From the NCBI RefSeq assembly GCF_013409865.1, contig NZ_JACCBM010000001.1, positions 806,001 through 870,000 on the forward strand: a DNA stretch of 64,000 nt. The letters are read 5' to 3'. The stretch comes from Herbiconiux flava (GTDB lineage Bacteria; Actinomycetota; Actinomycetes; Actinomycetales; Microbacteriaceae). Of the stretch, positions 59,946-64,000 are shown in pieces (the first letter of the stretch is position 1; every line of letters begins with the position of its first letter). The notes beneath the pieces were generated by a model, which searched no databases, had not been told where the DNA came from, and saw only the letters and a program-made list of their open reading frames with translations. A program made the translations under genes and the position numbers.

Positions 59946-61396
59946 TGACGAGCGAGATCGACCTGCGCGGCACCGACACGAGCGGGACTGACACGAGCGG
60001 CACTGACACGAGCGGCACCACGACCGCGGGCGGCAGCCCGGCAGTCCCCGAGCAGGGCGCCAACGCCCGCGAGTTCGCCCGCGCTCAGCGCTCCATTCCC
60101 GGCGGCGTCAACTCCCCGGTGCGGGCCTTCCGCTCGGTCGGCGGCACCCCGCGGTTCATGGTCTCGGCTCAGGGCCCCTACATCACCGACTCCGAGGGCC
60201 GGGAGTACGTCGACCTGGTCTGCTCCTGGGGCCCGGCGGTGCTCGGGCACGCGCATCCCGAGGTCGTCAAGGCGGTTCAGGATGCCGCGGCCCGCGGTCT
60301 CTCGTTCGGGGCCACCACCCCGCCCGAGACCGACCTCGCGGAGCTCGTGCGCGCCCGCGTCACGGCCGGCGGTGTCGCCCCGATCGAGAAGCTGCGGCTC
60401 GTCTCGACCGGCACGGAGGCCACGATGACGGCCATCCGCCTGGCCCGCGGCTTCACCGGCCGCGACGTGCTGATCAAGTTCGCCGGCCACTACCACGGCC
60501 ACTCCGACCCCCTGCTGGCCGAGGCCGGTTCGGGCCTGGCCACCCTCGCGCTCCCCGCCTCCGCGGGCGTGCCCGCCGCCACTGCCGCGCTCACCATCGT
60601 GCTGCCCTACAACGACCTCGACGCCGTGCGCACCGCGTTCGAGGAGTTCGGCCAGCAGATCGCCGCGATCATCGTCGAGGCCGCCCCGGCGAACATGGGC
60701 GTCGTGCCTCCGGCGCCCGGGTTCAACGCGGCGCTCGCCGCCACCGCCCACGAGCACGGCGCCCTGCTGATCGTCGACGAGGTGCTCACCGGCTTCCGGG
60801 TCGGCTCCGCCGGCTGGTGGGGGCTGGAGAACGCTCCCGCCCCCGACGGCGTGGTCGTGCATCCGTACACCCCCGACCTCGTCACCTTCGGCAAGGTCGT
60901 CGGCGGCGGCATGCCGCTCGCCGCGCTCGGCGGCCGGGCCGACGTGATGGACCACCTGGCCCCGCTCGGCCCCGTCTACCAGGCCGGCACGCTCTCGGGC
61001 AACCCGATCGCGGTCGCCGCGGGCCTCAGCACCCTCCGCCTCGCCGACGCGGCCGTCTACGAGAAGCTCGACGCGGCGTCGCTGATCATCTCCGACGCCG
61101 TCTCGTCGGCTTTCGCCGAGGCCGGCGTCGCGCACAGCCTGCAGCGGGCGGGCAGTCTGTTCAGCTTCACCTTCGGCTCCGACGTCGCTCCGCGCGACTA
61201 CGCCGACGTGCAGCGCCAGGAGGCGTTCCGCTATGCGCCCTTCTTCCACAGCATGCTCGACGCGGGCGTCTCGCTGCCGCCGTCGGTCTACGAGGCGTGG
61301 TTCGTCTCGGCCGCGCATGACGACACCGCGATCGGCCGCATCGTGGATGCCCTGCCCGCCGCAGCCCAGGCGGCCGCCGCCGCGACGCCCGCCTGA
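59942..61396 (+). CDS. hemL: glutamate-1-semialdehyde 2,1-aminomutase
   Basis: PLP enzyme that converts glutamate-1-semialdehyde (the HemA product) to aminolevulinate. The 484-residue product has the family start [17 protein letters not shown], the cofactor lysine in [14 protein letters not shown] (about residue 317) and [15 protein letters not shown]. Unusually, about 38 residues precede the conserved domain and contain a GTDTS repeat encoded by 15-bp tandem units. GTG 59942 or ATG 59945 can serve as start; overlap with hemB suggests the former. Confidence 0.96.
   Translation: MMTSEIDLRGTDTSGTDTSGTDTSGTTTAGGSPAVPEQGANAREFARAQRSIPGGVNSPVRAFRSVGGTPRFMVSAQGPYITDSEGREYVDLVCSWGPAVLGHAHPEVVKAVQDAAARGLSFGATTPPETDLAELVRARVTAGGVAPIEKLRLVSTGTEATMTAIRLARGFTGRDVLIKFAGHYHGHSDPLLAEAGSGLATLALPASAGVPAATAALTIVLPYNDLDAVRTAFEEFGQQIAAIIVEAAPANMGVVPPAPGFNAALAATAHEHGALLIVDEVLTGFRVGSAGWWGLENAPAPDGVVVHPYTPDLVTFGKVVGGGMPLAALGGRADVMDHLAPLGPVYQAGTLSGNPIAVAAGLSTLRLADAAVYEKLDAASLIISDAVSSAFAEAGVAHSLQRAGSLFSFTFGSDVAPRDYADVQRQEAFRYAPFFHSMLDAGVSLPPSVYEAWFVSAAHDDTAIGRIVDALPAAAQAAAAATPA
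59971..60019 (+). repeat. 15-bp in-frame tandem repeat in hemL
   Basis: Three 15-bp units (59971-59985, 59986-60000, 60001-60015) ending GACACGAGCGG, plus a 4-base partial, encode repeated TDTSG in the non-conserved N-terminus. Confidence 0.9.
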
Positions 61397-61519
61397 TGCC
61401 CATGACGCTCGCTTCGCCGACACCGATCACGTCCTCATTGCCGACGTTCTCTCGAATCGTTACCGCTTACTCGGGCGAGAGCCTCCCGCTCGCCGGGTCG
61501 CCCACGGCAGGATAGAGGC

Positions 61520-61894
61520 ATGGCCGTTCTCTTCGTCCACACCGATCGTCTCGAGATCCGTCTCACGCGAGCCGAGAAGGTGCTGTCGTTCCGCCGCACC
61601 GACATCGTGGTGCCGCTCGACAGCATCCGCTCGGCCGCGCTCACCGACGACCCGTGGGTGTGGGTGCGCGGCATCCGGGCGCCCGGAGCCGCCGTGCCGC
61701 TGACGCTCGCGGTCGGCACCTGGAAGTTCCACGACGGCAAGGACTTCCTGCTCGTCAAGGGCACCCGCACCTCGGTGGTCATCGACCTCGAGGGCCAGGA
61801 GTTCTCGCGCATCATCGTCACGACGTCGCACTCGATCCAGCTGCTGCGCGCGCTGCGGCTGCCGCCGCTCGAGGGCACCGAGGTCATCCAGTAG
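61520..61894 (+). CDS. small conserved-type protein of unknown function, possibly PH-like
   Basis: A 124-residue protein without signal peptide or membrane helix. The pattern of alternating beta strands (LEIRLTRAEKVLSFRRTDIV, IDSIRSAALTD, TSVVIDLEGQEFSRIIVTT) and a C-terminal helix (SIQLLRALRL) is compatible with a bacterial PH-like fold. I do not recognise a specific family. Starts 123 bp after hemL; the spacer shows nothing else. Independent transcription is possible: CAGGAT lies just before GAGGC-ATG. Confidence 0.65.
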   Translation: MAVLFVHTDRLEIRLTRAEKVLSFRRTDIVVPLDSIRSAALTDDPWVWVRGIRAPGAAVPLTLAVGTWKFHDGKDFLLVKGTRTSVVIDLEGQEFSRIIVTTSHSIQLLRALRLPPLEGTEVIQ

Positions 61895-61938
61895 CAGCGG
61901 GCCGCAGCACGGGCCGGTAGCGCGGGCGGGCGCCGGGT

Positions 61939-62943
61939 TCAGCTCCCGACGGTCACCACCGTGCGGCCGCGCACCTCGCCCGCGAGGATGCGCTCGGCCA
62001 CGGCCGGCACGTCCTCGAACGCGACCGTGGTCGTGAGCGAGTCGAGCAGCTCCAGGTCGAGCTCCTCGGCGAGGGCCGCCCAGGCGCGCTCGCGCAGTGC
62101 CCGCGGGGCCTCGACCGAGTTGGCGCCGGTGAGCGTGACCGAGCGCAGGATGAACGGCAGCACCGTCGTCGGGAGATCCGACCCCTGCGCCAGCCCGCAG
62201 GCCACCACCGTGCCGCCGTACCGGGTCTGCGCGAGCACGTTCGCGAGGGTGTGGCTGCCGACACTGTCGACGGCCGCCGCCCACGTCGCCTTCTGCAACG
62301 GCCCGCCCTCCTCGGAGAGCGCGGAGCGGTCGATCACGCGGGCCGCCCCGAGCCGGCGGAGGTAGTCGCCCTCCGCCTCCGCGCGCCCGCTGGACGCGAC
62401 CACCGTGTACTCGCGGCCCGCGAGGAGCGCGATCGCGATCGATCCGACCCCGCCGGCGGCGCCCGTCACGAGCACCTCCCCGTCACCCGGTTCGACCCCC
62501 GCGTCGGCCAGGGCCAGCACGGCGAGCATGCTCGTGAAACCGGCGGTGCCGACGGCGGCGGCCTGCTCGGGGGTGAGGCCTGCGGGCAGGGGCAGCAGAG
62601 CATCCGCCCGCACCCGTGCGTGCTCGGCCAGCCCGCCGTGCCGCGTCTCGCCGAGACCGTCGCCGTTCAGCAGCACCACGTCTCCCACCGAGAAGGCGGA
62701 TGCGCGCGACGCCGTGACCCGCCCGACCACGTCGATCCCCGGCACGAGGGGGTAGCGGCGCACGATGCCGGGCTTGCCCATCAGCGCCATGCCGTCCTTG
62801 TAGTTGATGCTCGTGGCGAGGACGTCGAGGTCGACGCTGCCCGCCTCGCCCGCGCTCTCCTCGTCGCCGAAGATCTCGCTCAGGTCGCGGTCGACCAGCT
62901 CGGCCGCCGCACCCTTCTCGGTCACCAGGTAGGCGCGGGACAT
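61939..62943 (-). CDS. YhdH/AcuI-family zinc-independent oxidoreductase
   Basis: A 334-residue medium-chain dehydrogenase/reductase of the acrylyl-CoA reductase/quinone oxidoreductase group. Family features are the NYKDGMALMGKPGIVRRYP segment, VPGIDVVGRV, the nucleotide-binding VTGAAGGVGSIAIALLA and a terminal RGRTVVTVG. It lacks the structural zinc loop of alcohol dehydrogenases. It probably uses NADPH to reduce an activated double bond; the in vivo substrate is not known. Upstream of nothing obvious on its strand apart from the ABC genes. Confidence 0.9.
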   Translation of the reverse strand: MSRAYLVTEKGAAAELVDRDLSEIFGDEESAGEAGSVDLDVLATSINYKDGMALMGKPGIVRRYPLVPGIDVVGRVTASRASAFSVGDVVLLNGDGLGETRHGGLAEHARVRADALLPLPAGLTPEQAAAVGTAGFTSMLAVLALADAGVEPGDGEVLVTGAAGGVGSIAIALLAGREYTVVASSGRAEAEGDYLRRLGAARVIDRSALSEEGGPLQKATWAAAVDSVGSHTLANVLAQTRYGGTVVACGLAQGSDLPTTVLPFILRSVTLTGANSVEAPRALRERAWAALAEELDLELLDSLTTTVAFEDVPAVAERILAGEVRGRTVVTVGS

Positions 62944-62986
62944 GATTCCTCCTCGAATCGAGACGGTCTGATTGGGGCGGACACGG

Positions 62987-63793
62987 TCAGGAGACGTCGC
63001 GCCGCCAGCTCGTGGCGAAGCCGATCAGCGTGGTCACCGCTGCGATGGCGGCGAGCACGAGCCCGCCCTGCCACCACTCCAGTGCGACCCCCGCCGTGCC
63101 CGACATCGCGGTGTAGATGCTCGAGCCCACGAGCGCGTCGCTCGCCGACCCCGGCAGGAACTGCCCGATCTGCGCCGACCAGTCGGTGATCGTCGACCCC
63201 AGCCGCAGCAGCGGCTCGACGAACTGCGTGAACGCCAGCACGATGACGATCGCCGCGACCTGGCTGGGCACCAGGGTGCCGAGCCCGACGCCGATCGCGG
63301 CCCAGAGCGCCATGGCGAGCAGCGAGCGGCCGACGAACGCCCAGGTGCCGGGGTCGCCGAGCAGCGGGTCGATGCCGAAGCCCGCGAGCACGGCCGCCCC
63401 GGCACCCATCGAGGCGAGCAGCGCGAGCACCCCGAAGCCGGCGCCGGCGAGGAAGAGCGTGATCAGCTTGCCCGTGAGCACCACCCCCCGGCGCGGGATC
63501 GCGAGGAAGGTGGGCGTCAGCGACTGGAAGCGGAACTCGCTCGTGACGGCCAGCGCCCCGAACAGCACCGGGAAGACGTAGCCGACCGAGGTGGCGAAGC
63601 TGTAGATCAGCAGCGGGATCTGCGCGTCGGGCAGCACCGGCCCGTTCGTATTGGTGCCGAGCCCGCCGAAGATCGCGCCGAGGCCGCCCGCGCACAGGCC
63701 GACGTAGCCGACCATGATGAGCGCGAGCACCCACCACAGTCGGGTGCTGGTGATCTTGGTGGTCTCGGAGCGGACCGCGCGGACGAGACTCAC
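62987..63793 (-). CDS. ABC transporter permease
   Basis: A 268-residue membrane protein with about six helices and the start MSLVRAVRSETTKITSTRLWWVL, typical of ABC-2-type permeases of bacitracin/antibiotic or lantibiotic-immunity exporters. The segment FRFQSLTPTFLAIPRRG follows helix 2. GTG start overlaps the ATP-binding gene by 4 bp (GTGA), so they form an operon. Substrate unknown. Confidence 0.9.
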   Translation of the reverse strand: MSLVRAVRSETTKITSTRLWWVLALIMVGYVGLCAGGLGAIFGGLGTNTNGPVLPDAQIPLLIYSFATSVGYVFPVLFGALAVTSEFRFQSLTPTFLAIPRRGVVLTGKLITLFLAGAGFGVLALLASMGAGAAVLAGFGIDPLLGDPGTWAFVGRSLLAMALWAAIGVGLGTLVPSQVAAIVIVLAFTQFVEPLLRLGSTITDWSAQIGQFLPGSASDALVGSSIYTAMSGTAGVALEWWQGGLVLAAIAAVTTLIGFATSWRRDVS

Positions 63794-64000
63794 AGCGCCC
63801 CCTCCTCTCCGACGAGCGTGAGGAAGCTCTCTTCGAGCCCCGTTCGCTTCTGCGACAGGCCGGTCAGCGGGATGCCCGCGTCGAACGCCAGCCGCCCGAT
63901 CTCGCCGGCCTCGGCGTTGTCGACGAGCACCCCCGAGCGCAGGTTGGACACGGTGTACCCGGCCCCTCGGATGATCTCGGCCAGTCGGTCGCGGTCAGCG
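63790..64000 (-). CDS. ABC transporter ATP-binding protein, C-terminal part only
   Basis: The last ~69 residues of an ABC ATPase run to the window edge (the N-terminus, Walker motifs and signature lie outside). The visible part ends TGLSQKRTGLEESFLTLVG, the common C-terminal motif (LEExFL) of ABC-2-type export ATPases. Translationally coupled with the permease at 62987-63793. The gene is truncated by the window, not necessarily in the genome. Confidence 0.88.
   Translation of the reverse strand, partial: ADRDRLAEIIRGAGYTVSNLRSGVLVDNAEAGEIGRLAFDAGIPLTGLSQKRTGLEESFLTLVGEEGAL

Noticed and set aside
61397..61519. Possible regulatory element after hemL
   Set aside because: The 123-bp spacer shows no convincing hairpin, operator or small gene.

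Overview
The window is a 64 kb piece of a high-GC Gram-positive chromosome that includes the replication origin. The evidence is dnaA-dnaN-recF-gyrB-gyrA order, DnaA boxes and parS sites. Actinomycetota markers are CrgA, a DUF3566 protein downstream of gyrA, NucS, a class E sortase, PknA/PknB with FHA proteins, and a coproporphyrin-type heme pathway (HemE, HemY-type oxidase, HemQ, ferrochelatase with a terminal Cys cluster). The gene content fits Micrococcales, most likely Microbacteriaceae; genus is not resolvable by eye.

Layout. (1) 1-884 has no convincing gene but carries a parS-like site; parA/parB, usually next to rsmG, are not there. (2) 885-4118, minus strand: rpmH-rnpA-yidD-yidC-jag-rsmG, a tightly packed ribosome/membrane-insertion operon. 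(3) 4119-6265: dnaA flanked by DnaA-box regions; the dnaA-dnaN gap is the likely oriC. (4) 6266-15437, plus strand: dnaN, gnd, recF, a DciA-type gene, gyrB, gyrA, a DUF3566 protein, tRNA-Ile and tRNA-Ala. (5) 15493-19658: a DLW-type membrane protein, cyclophilin, rhomboid protease, crgA between two groups of DnaA boxes, class E sortase, a 53-residue membrane protein and pabA. (6) 19683-28809, minus strand: fhaA-fhaB-pstP-rodA-pbpA-pknA-pknB, the growth and division signalling operon, in the same order as in Mycobacterium. (7) 29037-41987: tRNA-Leu and an accessory-like mixture (alpha/beta hydrolase, coiled-coil protein related to the tail of TPM proteins, a secreted LAxTG protein that suits the sortase, HAD phosphatase, ion permease, SseB-like protein, nucS, two MFS exporters around a LacI regulator with palindromic operators, MBL hydrolase, MATE exporter). 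(8) 42088-47701: M13 peptidase, beta-lactamase-fold protein, a divergent LysR/PLP-enzyme pair, NUDIX hydrolase. (9) 47712-61396: heme biosynthesis from glutamyl-tRNA (hemA, hemL, hemB, hemC, hemD, hemE, oxidase, ferrochelatase, hemQ), interrupted by three small membrane proteins and an AlkB-like gene. (10) 61520-64000: a small unknown protein, an acrylyl-CoA-reductase-type oxidoreductase and an ABC transporter cut by the window end.

A recurrent regulatory theme is visible: at least a dozen genes have a TANNNT hexamer ending 6-7 bases before their ATG/GTG, which predicts leaderless mRNAs and was used here to choose several starts. Many starts are GTG, and ATGA/GTGA overlaps are common inside operons.

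No insertion sequence, prophage, CRISPR array or rRNA gene was seen. I found no clear new multi-gene system. The best leads are the DnaA-box groups around crgA, the missing parAB beside a parS site, the TPM-tail/hydrolase pair, the PknA extracellular region, and the membrane-protein trio inside the heme cluster.
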